From positions 2,976,001-3,040,000 of the forward strand of contig JAJTUP010000002.1 in NCBI GenBank assembly GCA_021399435.1: a stretch of 64,000 bases of DNA, in the 5' to 3' direction. The position numbers were made by a program, and so were the translations under genes. Below are positions 11,569-22,918 of this stretch, piece after piece; the first letter of the stretch is position 1, and each line of letters begins with the position of its first letter. The stretch comes from Diaporthe sp. PMI_573. Its lineage: Eukaryota; Ascomycota; Sordariomycetes; Diaporthales; Diaporthaceae. The notes under the pieces are model-generated. The model ran no database searches and was not told the DNA's origin. It worked only from the letters and a program-made list of their open reading frames with translations.

Positions 11569-12063
11569 TTGAGACCTGCTCTTCAAGGTCTTTGATACGC
11601 TCCTCTAGGCGCTGGGTGTAGGACAGCGTTGGGTTTCTAACCGGGTCAGCAAGGGTCTTCCCTGGAGACGGTTTCGGATATTGGTGCGTGAGAGGATGGG
11701 TGGCGAGCTTGAGGCTAAATGCCCTTCACATTTTATGTGAGGTGAGGTGAGGTGAGGTGAGGTACTGGCCTCAGGGGGAAAGGGATGTGAGGTCGTAGAG
11801 GACGGAAGGGGATCCCACAACTTGTAGACGCAAGCATCGTTTCTTGCCAGGCACCTGCTACAGACAGGCTGTTCACCTCCACACTTGACCTTGCGGCGGC
11901 GGCATGGCTCACAGGAGAAGGCGCTCTTCTTTGTTGCCCTGGCGGAGCTCGGGTTCGAGGTCGTGGCGGCGCCGGCCTTGTGGCCGGAGGTGCCGTTCCC
12001 GCTGCCGTTTCCGTTGGCGCCGTTTTTGGTGGAGCTCGAGGCAGGCCCGGATGCTGATGACAT
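9299..12063 (-). CDS. Zn2Cys6 fungal-specific transcription factor, nit-4/NirA-like
   Basis: Five exons read on the minus strand: 12063..11822, 11636..11234, 11164..10606, 10542..10230, 10130..9299. Phases agree and give 782 residues. Seen: residues 51-78 hold the binuclear zinc cluster CX2CX6CX6CX2CX6C (CEPCRRRKVKC...CSRCLARNDAC), followed after the first splice by a linker and a coiled region (SYTQRLEERIKDLEEQ) and a Gln/Ala run. The middle homology region of fungal regulators occupies about 230-560, with VQTLLLLSAQECSAGN, SGMAFRMIDHLGICVD and RRRLFWSCYFWDKIVSLYLGR. The C-terminal 200 residues are Gln/Pro/Gly-rich and look like an activation tail. Known: members dimerise through the coil and bind CGG half-sites in the nucleus. 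Inference: the resemblance to nit-4/NirA is in the middle region only; a nitrate role is not shown. No nitrate genes are nearby. Confidence 0.9.
11737..11762. repeat. TGAGG pentamer repeat inside intron 1 of the Zn2Cys6 gene
   Basis: Five copies of TGAGG lie within the 185-nt first intron (11637-11821). This intron is two to three times longer than the other introns of the gene. Confidence 0.85.
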
Positions 12064-15000
12064 TATCGCTGCAAGGGGTTAGGTTTGTATATACACTGCC
12101 GGCTGCTGAGAGAAACAGTAAGACGGCAGAGCCTCATCGTAGGATCCGAATGAGGATCACCAGGAGAGAATTGGCCAGATCGGGAATGAGGTGAGGAGCA
12201 CTACTGCGGTGGAGCTCGACCGAACCAGAATCACCGGGACCCCGTTTTCGCGCCTCTGCGCCTGGGAGGGTGTTGAGCAGGAGGGCGCGCAGGTGGTACC
12301 TTTTTGGTCGCTTAAGTATGGTTATTTCCGCCACTGGGCCGGGACGGGCGACGCAAGCGGAGCCGCAGGCAGAACCAGGACGAAACGGAGGGGACGGGGG
12401 CATGCAAAATTTGTATCACTTAATTCTCGACGGCAAAACACAACGTTGTGGCGCCGGCGGTAGGGCGGCACGGCGTGGGATGGGGTCTCTCTCGACCCTC
12501 TCCTGAAATAGGTCCGCTGGTGCCGCTTCACTTGTGAGGTGCGGGTAAGTATCGTCATTCCCCACTTGTGTTCAGGTCCAAAGTGGAAATCCGACGGGTT
12601 TTGTCTTGGCCCAAGGGCCGTCGTGTCGAGATCCGAAGCAGAAAAGCAACCAAACATGCCAGATTGGCTCAGGACATACAGACCACACTGGCACATCAGA
12701 GCCTACCGACAGACAAGCCTGCGTACTCGCTGCATAGACTTGGCGGCCTGACCACCGGATGAGGTGCGGCTAATTCATCAACCGTCAGCAGCCCTACACG
12801 AATAACCTTGCCTGGCCTGGCCACCGGCGAACTCAAACAAAAAAATCTTCAACCTTTGCAGGGAAATCCAAAACACTGAACGAAGTGACGGAGCTGTGAT
12901 GATGCCCGCTTCCTGTCCAGTCCGGCCAGCACCAGCCAGTCCAGCCCAGCCAAGTCAAGTCCTGTAGGGCTGCTGATGACTGATGATCTCCCACGTCGCG
13001 ACTCAGGGGAGCGCCCAACGTGACGTAAAGCTGTCGTCGGGACCCCCCGAGCAACCCCGAGTCGGCACCGACGCCCTATCACAACACGTCTCAGGGGCCA
13101 GACGTACCGCCTCTCCTGGACGCCTGGAAGCCTGGAAGCCTTGGAACTCCTGGGCGTCTTGGACATGGCTCTGTGACTCTTGTCAGTCAGCGCAGGGGCG
13201 AGTGACGGGAGCACCTCTTGGCCAACATGATCGTGCGACAGGGCCAGGGGCCCGATGTCAGGAGGATTAGCTGGCAAACAAGGCGACGGTATCGACATTT
13301 CTCCGCTGAACCCAACCCTGCCGGACGGATCCGAAGCCGGACTGCGTTGCCACCCCGATTGAGCATATCTGGGCCCTGAGATAGTAACAGCAGCCCGGTC
13401 AGCACCATACCAGCGAAGCTGAAGCGAAGCCGAAGCTGCTCCAGTCCAAGGCCAACCACAGGGACCGACAGACAAGAGCCGACGAAGGATAGTCTACGCT
13501 CAATTTTGCTGACAGGGAACCGCTGTCTACGCGTACCTCAGGACGGGTTCGGATCGTATCTCACAGTACCTCACAGTACTAGAAGGGCTGGGCCGGCCCG
13601 TTATCTTCGGCGGGTGCATGTAGGCTGCCGATCGAATTCTTATGGTGACGAGCCGACCCATCAAGCGCAACATCCTGAAAGGTGCTCTTAAGCCAGGTTG
13701 CGGACTGGATACCCATGTGCAAATTGTCCTCCCTCCCATTCGCTGGTTCAATCTCCTGATCTCCCTCACGTACACCACAGGTGCAAGCTGGCAGAGCATA
13801 GCCTGCAGGGGGCTTTGTGCCCTCACTGTTTCCCGTGGATGACAGCAACAAGGCCAGCTTGAAGATCCCCACAGACGAGTAAGTCTGGTTGAGCGGGCTA
13901 TGTTTGCCGCTGAGTGAGATGCACACATCTAGCTGCGTTCGTATCGTCGCCCCCATATCTTAATACGAAGGCGCCCGCTTCATTTGACTCCCTATTCTGG
14001 CAGTACTGGACTGTAGATCTCGCAAGCCTCAAGCTGAGGATTATCAAACCACAAAAACAAAGATGGTTTTGTGGTTGGCAGATTGCTCACACATTACGGT
14101 TGTTTAAGTAAGTATCGTAAAGAAACTGCGAGTGGTATGGCAGCCATGGCGAGCACAATTGGTTGACCATGACATTTACACAGTGAGCGTCTTGGGGCTG
14201 GTCGCAGAGCTTGAGCCATACCAAGGTGCGCAGGCTAGAGGTATGTGGCCTGTATCGTCTCATTTGGCCGGGTGGATATTGCTTTACCACCTGCTTAGGT
14301 AGCTGTTCACTGCTGGGGATTTGCACATGTTGCAGACACGGACAAAGATTGCGGCTCTGGCACACTCATCCCACGTCACAGGATGTTATTGTCATTATCA
14401 ACAGGACCAAAGCTGTTGTTGACCTGCTGCTAGCGTGAAGTGATGGAAGGGGCTGGCTTAATTCACGTCCCAGTTGGACCGTCTCCCCAGTCCGTGCTTA
14501 CGTGATCAATCCCGCCAACCACCCCCTAGGCAAGCACGCAAGGTCCCCCTTTGTCATGCGCGGCTCCCCATTCTCCGGCTCGACGCGGGGCGAGACGCGC
14601 ACAACCTGCCAACAACGCGTCAACTGCAAGTTTCGCGACACCGTCAATTAAACCTCCCCAACGGTCGCAGTGAATGAGCTAGACCCTTGACCTGGACCCT
14701 TGGCTCGCTCTCTACACCATCACCACCAAGACCTGTCCCCTTCCGCCTGCTTTCGCTCAGAGCATGCGGCCAGCAAGACACCATCGTTTGCCTCCCTTCT
14801 CTTCACTCTGACGCGCACGACGACGTTCTTTCCAGGCGGCCTTATCGTTGTCACCCACACAATCAGGGTCGACTCGTTCGAGAGCACCCTGTTGTCTGAG
14901 TGTCAGGCTGCAAGTTGGGCCGGACGACCCGAACCTTGACTGTTGCGACTGCCCTTGGCCGCCTTGACCAAACCGTTGTGACCGCGCCGTCGACTACGAT

Positions 15001-15098
15001 TTCGACCGCCGCGATTTCCACAACAACTCAATCCTCTCAGCTTCTCTCCCTCCCTCAAAACAAAATCACGGTAGGAACCGTTGACGCACATTCCCAAA
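12064..15098. other. Intergenic between divergent Zn2Cys6 and Mbp1-type genes
   Basis: Three kilobases separate two divergent regulator genes. I recognise no protein in the frames here; the longest (13579-13956 and 12849-13475, minus strand) overlap each other in other frames and have no domain. The part 13900-14460 is AT-richer. The last 600 bases are pyrimidine-rich on the plus strand, as expected for a fungal leader and core promoter. Confidence 0.45.
14615..14620 (+). promoter_or_regulatory. ACGCGT (MluI cell-cycle box) upstream of the Mbp1-type gene
   Basis: A perfect ACGCGT lies 479 nt before the ATG at 15099; another is at 13529-13534. This hexamer is the known binding site of the MBF complex, whose DNA-binding subunit is encoded just downstream. 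Autoregulation is inference; one hexamer is expected by chance every few kilobases. Confidence 0.35.
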
Positions 15099-17410
15099 AT
15101 GGCCGCCGCGAATGGCGCGGGCGATGGTATCTTCTCCGCCACATACAATGGGGTCAGTCTGATCTTCTTCGCCCACAATTCCTCTCCGTCTTGCATTTGA
15201 CTTCGCGTCCCCTCCCTTCCCCTGGCCGAGGCGACTCGTCGCATCGCTGTCCAGGCCAGTCCCCACTAATCTTTGCAACGTCACAGAACCCCGTCTGGGA
15301 GTTCCAATTTGTAGGCCCAGATGCGAAGAGGGAGCATGTGATGCGACGTCAGTCCGACAATTGGGTCAATGCCACGCACATCCTGAAAGCCGCCGGCTTC
15401 GACAAGCCCGCGAGAACCCGAATTCTCGAGCGCGACGTACAAAAGGGAAACCACGAGAAGGTTCAGGGAGGCTACGGCAAGTTTCAAGGTACGAAAGAAC
15501 CAATGTGCTCGCTTGATTGCTGCCATGTTCCACTCTCTTGGGAGACTTGCTGACCGTTTGATTCCATCGCTGTAGGAACCTATCTGCCTCTGGCAGATGC
15601 GCAAGAGTTGGCCCGACAGCACAATGTTCTCGACCGAATTGGCCCCATCTTCGACTTCGTGCCCGGCGCTGTTACCCCCCCTCCGGCTCCACGACATGTC
15701 AGCAAGCCGAAACAGCCCAAGAAGAGTGCCGCTGTCTCCCAACCTGGACCTGCCGCCAAGAAGCGAAAGCGAAATGGTGAGATCATCTAAGCATGCTGCT
15801 GCTGCTCTATCGGGTACTGATCAATTCTAGACCCCTTCGCGGAGGACTTGGACCGATCTTCTGTCGCGTTTCGGGATGACACGCCGGACGATCAGACTGT
15901 CGCCTCTGGCAGTTACATGGCTGAGGACGATGCAGACAGGATGATTGTGCACAGGGTATGCTTCCACCCCATGCTTCGAGACGAGACTTGGACCCCCAAG
16001 ATGCTGACGAGAAGGCAGCACACCATGTATGGCGAGGCGCTCCTCGACTACTACGCCCTGGACATGCGCGATTCATCCGCCCCGCGCCCGGAGCCCCCTA
16101 CGAACTTCAGACCCGACTTCCCCATCGACAAGCACCAGAATACGGCCTTGCACTGGGCCTCGGCCATGGGTGATATTGACGGAGTCAAGCATATGAAGCG
16201 CTTCGGTCCAGCCATTGCCGCGAGAAACATGCGGGGTGAGACTCCCATGATGCATGCAGTCAACTTCACGAACGCTTTCGACAAGCAGACATTCCCAGCC
16301 ATAATGGAAGAGCTGAGAGAGAGCATCGGAGAGCGCGACCTCTCGGGACGGACCGTTTTGCATCATGCTGTTTCGCACGCCGTCTCGGTCAAGTATCGGA
16401 GACCTGCTCGGTACTACGTCGAAACCATCCTTGGAAAACTACAGGACACACACGAGGCCGCGTTCGTCGAGCAGCTTGTGAACGCCCAGGACGCCAACGG
16501 CGACACGGCGATCCACCTTGCTGCTGAAAACAAGAACACCAAGATCATCCGCTCGCTGCTCGGCCGCGGCGCATCGACTTCTATCCGCAACAACAAGGGC
16601 ATGCATGCCGAGGAGATGATCAGAGAGCTCAACGAAGGTATCCGGTCTCGGTCCGCCATGCCTCCGCCATCGTCCTCACCGTTCGCCCCTCCACCTCGGC
16701 GACCAAGCGTGAGCGACGCGCTGCAGGACATGTGGAAGAATGCCGAATTCCGATCCGAGGCTGCCAAAGCCGTCCAGAAGCGCATCGCCCCCAGCATACT
16801 GCAAAAGAGTAGACATCTTGCGCAGATCTTCGAGGACGAGTGGCAGGAGAAGGACGAGGCTGAACAAGAGGTTCGTCAAATACTGGAGAATACCCAGGAG
16901 GAGGCTGCGGCTCAGATGGAGGAGTTGCGCCGTCACGAGTCTATGCTCGAGCCGGATGAGGTCGGCGCGAAGACGACGGCTGAGGCTGCGCAGCTGCGCA
17001 CCCAAGTCAACTCTATGCTCAAGTATCAGAACCGCATTGCAGTCCAAGGCAAGGTCCACACCGAGCTTAGCATGCAGGTCAATGGAAACAGCCAGGGCGC
17101 GAGTAGCCAGGCGACCAGCGTTGACGACGACAGCGAGCGGCGACAACTGGCATCGGAGCTTCTCGACAGGATTCGTGACCTGCGCGCGCTCGAGGAGGAC
17201 CTCGTGGAGGCGACAGGACTGAAGGGCATGGGCCAAGCCATCGAGAATTACCGGTACTTGCTCCAGCTTTGCCTTGGCCAACAGGCGCCCGGTCTCGACG
17301 ACAACCTCGATAACATGATTCGGGAGATCCAGTACGAGGTCGACTACACTAATGGCTCCCGGGCGCGCAACGGGGAGCCACTCGCCGTGGATCTTTCTGA
17401 TGGGGAATAG
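15099..17410 (+). CDS. mbp1: APSES/KilA-N plus ankyrin cell-cycle transcription factor (Mbp1/Swi4/Res-type)
   Basis: Four exons: 15099..15152, 15287..15488, 15576..15776, 15831..17410. Phases agree and give 678 residues. Seen: residues about 10-110 form the APSES DNA-binding domain, with [19 protein letters not shown], the signature [17 protein letters not shown] and the [13 protein letters not shown] wing. A KKRKRN basic cluster at about 147-152 is a likely nuclear-localisation signal. Ankyrin repeats span about 250-380 ([49 protein letters not shown]). A long Glu/Arg-rich coiled coil follows at about 470-560. Known: this is the DNA-binding subunit of MBF/SBF (S. cerevisiae Mbp1 or Swi4, S. 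pombe Res1/Res2), which pairs with a Swi6/Cdc10 partner to drive G1/S genes through ACGCGT or CACGAAA boxes. Length and order match filamentous Mbp1-type proteins. Filamentous fungi usually have one such gene, so the Mbp1/Swi4 distinction is a naming choice. Confidence 0.93.
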
Positions 17411-17941
17411 GGTGCCTCTTCCACGATTTTGGAGGTCAGTGACGCCGCAAGCGTAAGGCGTTGGTTTCTGAGGGACGGTCTGTAGTGTAAAATGCTTGTT
17501 CGCGAGCCATCATCCTGTGATGGCAACGGAGTTTGGCGGTTTGATGATCTGGATTCATCGGTGGTCACGGGGTGTTAGAGCGGCGTTCGACGGCCTTGTG
17601 AGATACCAAGATTACTAGTTTGGGGGCTGACGTGCCCCTTTTGTTGGCTGGGTTGCCGTGGCATTACTAGGAAAGTAGACGGACAGCCGATTACGCAGAA
17701 AATGACTGCACTTGCACTTACATGATGGGATGATAGGGCGTTGGTGAGGGAAATATTAGACGAAAGAAACCGTGAGAACAGCAACCCCGGCCACTCGGTC
17801 CTGCAGGTTGCCTCTCGTCCTGCCGCATGTCGCGGGTTTCGGCACGTTGGGTGCGGCCCGCCTACCAGACAACCTCAGGACGCGCGCCACGCGGTCCTGG
17901 TGCACCCTGCACCCAGCTCGTGACTCACGCTGCGTCGTATC
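17411..17941. other. Intergenic, 3' flank of the Mbp1-type gene
   Basis: Five hundred and thirty bases follow the Mbp1-type stop codon. I see no gene, only short frames. Confidence 0.4.
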
Positions 17942-19479
17942 ATGACCAGTCTCCTCCTCGCCACGCTCCCGAGCCTGGGATTTCGACCGGCTGGTGGGCT
18001 GTCGCGCCGCCTCGGCTGCCACGTCCTCGGCCACAGAGGAACCAACGCGGCGCCACGGGTGACACGTCAGCAGGTGAGGTTCGTGTCCAACGATATAGAC
18101 CCCGACTACAAAGACCCCTGGCATTACGAGACGCTCGGCGTAAAAACATGTGCCTCAATTGAAGTAATCAAGAAGGCGTGGGCTGCAAAGAACTTCGCGT
18201 TACATTCCGACATCAATGGCAACAAGTCCAAGGAAGAGATCGAGCATTACCACGGAGTCAGCTGACCCATTCTGCCTGAACCACTCCTACCGTCTTCAAA
18301 CCTCATCATAAGTAGGACAGTGGTCTTTTAGCAACACAGGAAGCCAAGCTCTTTATGGCTCTAGGTTCAAGCTGCGGGTCGTATATGAAGATACCCAGAG
18401 AAGAAGGCAAGGTATGATGCGTATCATGGGTTTAACATGCCCGCGCAGGCGAGCACAGCCGGGCAGGAGCGAGCAGCCGATATGCTGAGAGTGGCCAAGC
18501 TTGCTCGGCAGGCCACCCGGCTACGCGAGCAACGGGAGGAAGCGAAACGCGCCAAGGCAGCCGAGGAGGCCGCCGGAGCGAAGAAGAGAGACGAAGAACG
18601 CCAGGCCAAGAAGCTGGCCGACCGCGCAGCACGCACGGCTGAGGTGAAGAAGCAGAGGCAAGCAGAGGCCGAAAGGCCGACTGCCGAGGAGATCAGGAAG
18701 GAGACCGAGAGGAGGGCTGCCGTCAACGCAGCGAAGGCGGCTAAGAAGAACAAGCCCGAGGGGAGGGAGGCAAGGGAGGCAGCTCAGGCTGCTGACCGCA
18801 GGAAAGCTGCTGCTCAAGCCAGAGAAGCCGAGCGGGAGATGGAAGCGCGCGTGGTCGTGCTGCGGCATGTACCAATCCAAGCAGGACCATTTGATTTCAC
18901 CGAAGCTCTAAGGGGGTTCAAGGCGGGACGTATCCTCAACTGTGGTGTGGTAAGAGGGACGGCCTAGGTCAAGTTCTGGACGGCCAAGCAAGCAAAGGCC
19001 TTGCACCGCATCGTGACGGAGACAGACCAGTTTGTTATATGCGGCACGACAATCCTGGCCGCGGAAATAAGGCAGGGCCGTACTAGGCCTCCGCCGGGGC
19101 CAGACTTGATCACCATATCGAGATATCCCAGGAATTCCTGGGTGAGCGAGCCAACATGAACGAACCGGTGAACGAACTGGTGAAAAGAAAGCTCCGCGAG
19201 CGACGCTTTGCCATCCCTCCTGTCGGCATCTTCAGCGGCTTCACTCCAACTGGCATGTGGCTCGTGCAGGAATATTCATCTGTCGCGCTTGCGCAGAGCC
19301 CGAGGGCAGTAATGGAGAAATATTTCGCAAAGGATCTTGAGGTGGAATACACTGAGGACTCTGGTGGAGGTGTGCACCAAATAGCACAGGGGGATGCAGG
19401 CGCAGGCTCCGGAAGCAGCAGGAAAGAGTCCAAGTCTTCCCACTGGCTTGCTCATCTCCAATGGATGTTGCTCTCATAG
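17942..19479 (+). pseudogene. Broken J-domain (DnaJ) plus RRM-like protein gene
   Basis: Seen: 17942 opens a frame with an Arg-rich, acid-free N-terminus typical of a mitochondrial presequence, then DPWHYETLGVKTCAS and IKKAWAAKNFALHSDIN, helices I and II of a J domain with HPD changed to HSD. An intron at about 18258-18337 (donor GTCAGC, acceptor ACACAG) restores helix III, EAKLFMALGSSCGSYMK. A frameshift at about 18388-18396 then leads into PEKKARYDAYHGF, the end of a J domain. A Lys/Arg/Glu/Ala-rich coil runs to about 18840. Two RRM-like folds follow: RVVVLRHVPI...RILNCGVVRG is cut by TAG at 18965-18967 before VKFWTAKQAKALHRIV, and the second (ISRYPRN...MWLVQEYSSVALAQSP...LEVEYTEDSG) needs another frame change near 19140. 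Inference: one gene, decayed. Known: HPD is required to stimulate Hsp70 ATPase, so even an expressed J domain should be inactive. Sequencing errors could mimic the frameshifts. Confidence 0.6.
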
Positions 19480-20169
19480 CAGTCTTCGGTGTGATCGCCG
19501 TTTTGATGGATATTAAGAAAGACAAATCCTCGGGCGAGAAGACACAATAGAAGGGACAGGATTCATTGCAGTTTCACGCACTAGGCGGCTGCTGGAAGGG
19601 TAATTGCGCATCTAACCATGTCCTCTCGCGGTGCCGGGCCGAGGGGGGCGGGGAGGACGAGGACTCGGCGATACAGACTGACCAACTACTGGATGTGAAA
19701 TCCGGTCATCCAAACAGATTGGCAAGTGGCTGACAGTGTAGCGTGTTTTGGACACAACTTTGAGTGATTGAGGTGGTCAATATGATCCAAACTCCCTTGG
19801 CTACTCTTTGAGCTACGGGCTCGGGTGGGAGGTAGGTTGAGTATCAATCTAACAAGATATCGCCATTCAAGCCCAGGCATGGAACAGCTTACCTATCATA
19901 GCCCTACTTCGCAGGGCATATATGTATAAAACACATCCCATAAGCTAGCCAGTGCATTGTTCTGCATCCTTTCTGCGTTTTCCACCATCTTTTCTCATTG
20001 AAGCATTTTTGTGTGTACGTTCAATATTTACTCAGGGGCGCAATAGGTATTTGAGTCAGGGGTTGGCCACTTCAGCGAAACCAACTCTGAGGAAGCATCA
20101 AGAGTGCTGCATAGTTGAACTGCAGAATCCAGCCCTCCTATACTGGCGCCGGCAATCCGATAGTAGTCA
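19480..20169. other. Intergenic between two relic genes
   Basis: I see no gene. Sequence becomes AT-richer from about 19690. Frames are short. Confidence 0.35.
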
Positions 20170-21494
20170 TGATGGATATCCCTGACAATTGGCAGCTGTT
20201 GGAGGTGCCTATTGTCAACAGCAACGCGTGTAGTGCGCTTGATGACGCCCTGACGCGAGCGGATTTGGTTGCAGGGTCAGCTGGGTGAACGCGACCTGCG
20301 TGCAGCCATGGAGTATGAGATGAGGTTCAGGCAACTGAAATCTCCTATTAGCTCTGTCGAGGACATCTTCCTGGGATTGGTAGTGTGTCAGGGGCCTGGG
20401 GGAATGAACCTCACCAGCGATGTGATGCCCTGGCAGCACCATACCGTGGCTCTGCAGGCTGGAGATGGTAGAAGATTCACAGAGGAAGAGTGCGCAAACT
20501 CGGTCTCCAACACGGCCGACTTTCAAGTCATTGATCTGCACACAAAGAGGCTGGTGTCCAACCGTGAGGTATACACAGTGCATAAGGCGGAAGCCGGGAA
20601 GAGGAGTGTATTCGGACAGAAGATGCCGTCAAGGGAGGAGGCAGCCGGCATGGGGCTGCGCGGCCTATTGTGGCTGGCTAGGGACAGGAAAACGAGGCTG
20701 GGCCAGGCAAAGGACTGGCGCTCGCCACATTTGGGACAAATTAATGACAGGTGGTTCCAGAGTGCTGCCTTCCTGATGCCGGAACTCTCACACATTGTCA
20801 AGCTCGGCACCACGTTGCTCAGCTTGGAGGCCACCCTCCAACAGGGGACTCACCACATTGAGCAGGTGGTCTTAATGACAGAGGTTGACAGGCCATGTTG
20901 GCATTCAATCTGCCCAAGCGCAAGGCTGGAGCCGGAGGAAGTCAGATTGGGATTCACGCCGCAATTGGATTCCATGGCTATGCGTGAGGTTCTCCATGTT
21001 GAATGTGTGTTTACTTGACTACCTTAAATACTGTACTGGGGATAAGGGTCTCTTGTGCCCTCAACCAAATACTCCTTGTGCTTGATCTCCAAAGCCAAAG
21101 AACGAGGCTTTTGCTATCACGTAGGGTTACTATCACTAGCTGCGTCCAACGGCAGGGCTACCACGGAAACCTGATCCTGGGAAGCTTCGTGTGAAGATAG
21201 GCAAGATGTCCGAGGAGTTGTGTCCACAAGCTATTATTGTCGTCGACCGGCTGGAGAAAAGGCGGTGATGCCACTGACGACGTGGTCGATGCCCTACAAG
21301 AGCTAGCCACCGATTGTGCTCACATCTTTGTAGCTCTGCTAAGCCGAACTTGTGACAAGGCCCCCTTCAGATTCGAGCCCAATGACCAATATATCCTAAT
21401 AACAGCCCACACAAGAGACGTCAAGATTTATGTTGCTGCGGAATTGAAGATAAGGATCGGGAAAGGTCACCTGCGACTTTCCACTGTAGCATGA
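20170..21494 (+). pseudogene. Unrecognised, frameshifted hypothetical gene
   Basis: Seen: a frame from ATG at about 20170 (MMDIPDNWQLLEVPIVNSN) ends at TGA near 20287, while the next frame carries a coherent 240-residue sequence (20269-21018) with mixed composition and predicted helices (ERDLRAAMEYEMRFRQLKS, SHIVKLGTTLLSLEATLQQG). After a stop at 21018, another coherent fragment (about 21178-21494) contains SEELCPQAIIVVDRLEKRR, then shifts frame into DDVVDALQELATDCAHIFVAL and NDQYILITAHTRDVKIYVA. I recognise no family. Inference: these look like parts of one or two old genes with small indels rather than random frames, because codon-like composition continues across the shifts. It sits next to the J-domain relic on the same strand. 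Alternative: a real gene with introns I could not place. Confidence 0.35.
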
Positions 21495-22690
21495 AGAATA
21501 AAATATATTCTTTAAGTTCAGTTGAATGACAATTAGTGATTTAAGCCTGTAACTTGGTCAGAACCCCCTTCCCCCCAGTAGATATTTCCCTGGTGCCACA
21601 AAATGATCCAAACCACTCTAGCATATAGGATATACTGTTGATATTAGCCCCAAAAGTCACAGCGAGTACATATAACTGTGCACTGAGTAATATTTAGTCC
21701 CTTCCTATTAGACCCACCCTCTCTCTAAAATAAATCATATGCAGTGTGAACCATCGTGGTAAGCTTTACCCACAAACTTGACAAGCTAGGCTCTTCATGT
21801 TCAACGTTGTCAAACTAGTCACGCTGCTGCCCGTGAGTGGCCGTCGGCTGGATTTGAGAACTAAATATCGACCTTGGAGCATCATACAACCCCTATCAGC
21901 AGACGATTTGATCACAAGGATCCATTCGTCCCACGTTGGCCAGGCCTTGATCTAACAAACCTCATAGGAGAATCTCGTTTTTCTTCCATCCCCCCCCCCC
22001 TGAGTTCTCAAGGATGGGTGACAGGTTCTTGAACCAAGGCAAGGGGTCAGCAAAATTCTAGTCAGATTCAAGAACACACCACAAACATGCGTATGTACAC
22101 GCGGCTTCATTTATTTTCGCATCCCAATTTATTTGGATTCATATCCTGCATCAATTAATGAAAATAATCTAGGTGGCCTTTTTGGAGGTTCGTGAGCTTT
22201 TGTGTCTGCCTATACGTGAGTTGAAGAGAAGATTGGCACAGGGAGGGGGGGGGCATATTATACATCCCCAATACCATGCCCATGAGACCTAACAATACCA
22301 TGCCATGAAAGGAAGACAAGAAAAACATTTTGCAACCTCGGGTTTATTTTGTGTGACATCAAACAACTCAAGCCCAACAAAGTTCCGTGAAACGACACAT
22401 GGATTAGTTGCCACGCGAACGCCCAAAACCAAGCTGCCGTCCGGGTATTCAAATGTACCGTGTATGAGACCTCGACCAAGTACCAAAACACAGGGGGAAA
22501 TAGAAATCAAGTAATCATGAGAGTCGTTCAAGTCATCATCGTCATGAGCATCGTCCAACATGAGCGCCACCGTCATCGCAGCAAATCGCCTCCTCAACGT
22601 TAGGGGTACTTCTGCCACCTCCCCTGCGCTTGAATACAGACGGAAGAAGTTGAAATTGACGAAAACATGAAAATAATATTTATCAATAAA

Positions 22691-22727
<37 letters not shown>

Positions 22728-22918
22728 AAAAGAAACAGGGTGCGAGAAAGAAAGCAAAGCACACAACGAAAAACGCCCCCGTCCCCGTCTTTTAGATCGG
22801 TATCTATACCTAAGCCTCACAAAAGAAACGGTATCGATGCAACCACGACCGAACAAAAGCCATTTCGTGAAACAGTTTGCAATGGAATGAACGCCGCCCT
22901 CAAAAATCCCTGCACCTG
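21495..22918. other. AT-richer intergenic stretch with 3' flank of the His/Asp-repeat gene
   Basis: Frames are short and unrecognised. A C-run lies at 21991-22000, a G-run at about 22243-22251, and an AG microsatellite at 22694-22724 that would fall in the 3' untranslated region of the minus-strand gene. Confidence 0.4.
22694..22724. repeat. (AG)n microsatellite
   Basis: About 31 bases of uninterrupted AG, some 200 bp beyond the stop codon of the minus-strand gene. Confidence 0.93.

Noticed and set aside
12849..13475. Minus-strand frame of 208 codons between the two regulator genes
   Set aside because: No recognisable motif, biased composition, and overlapped by another frame (13187-13459).
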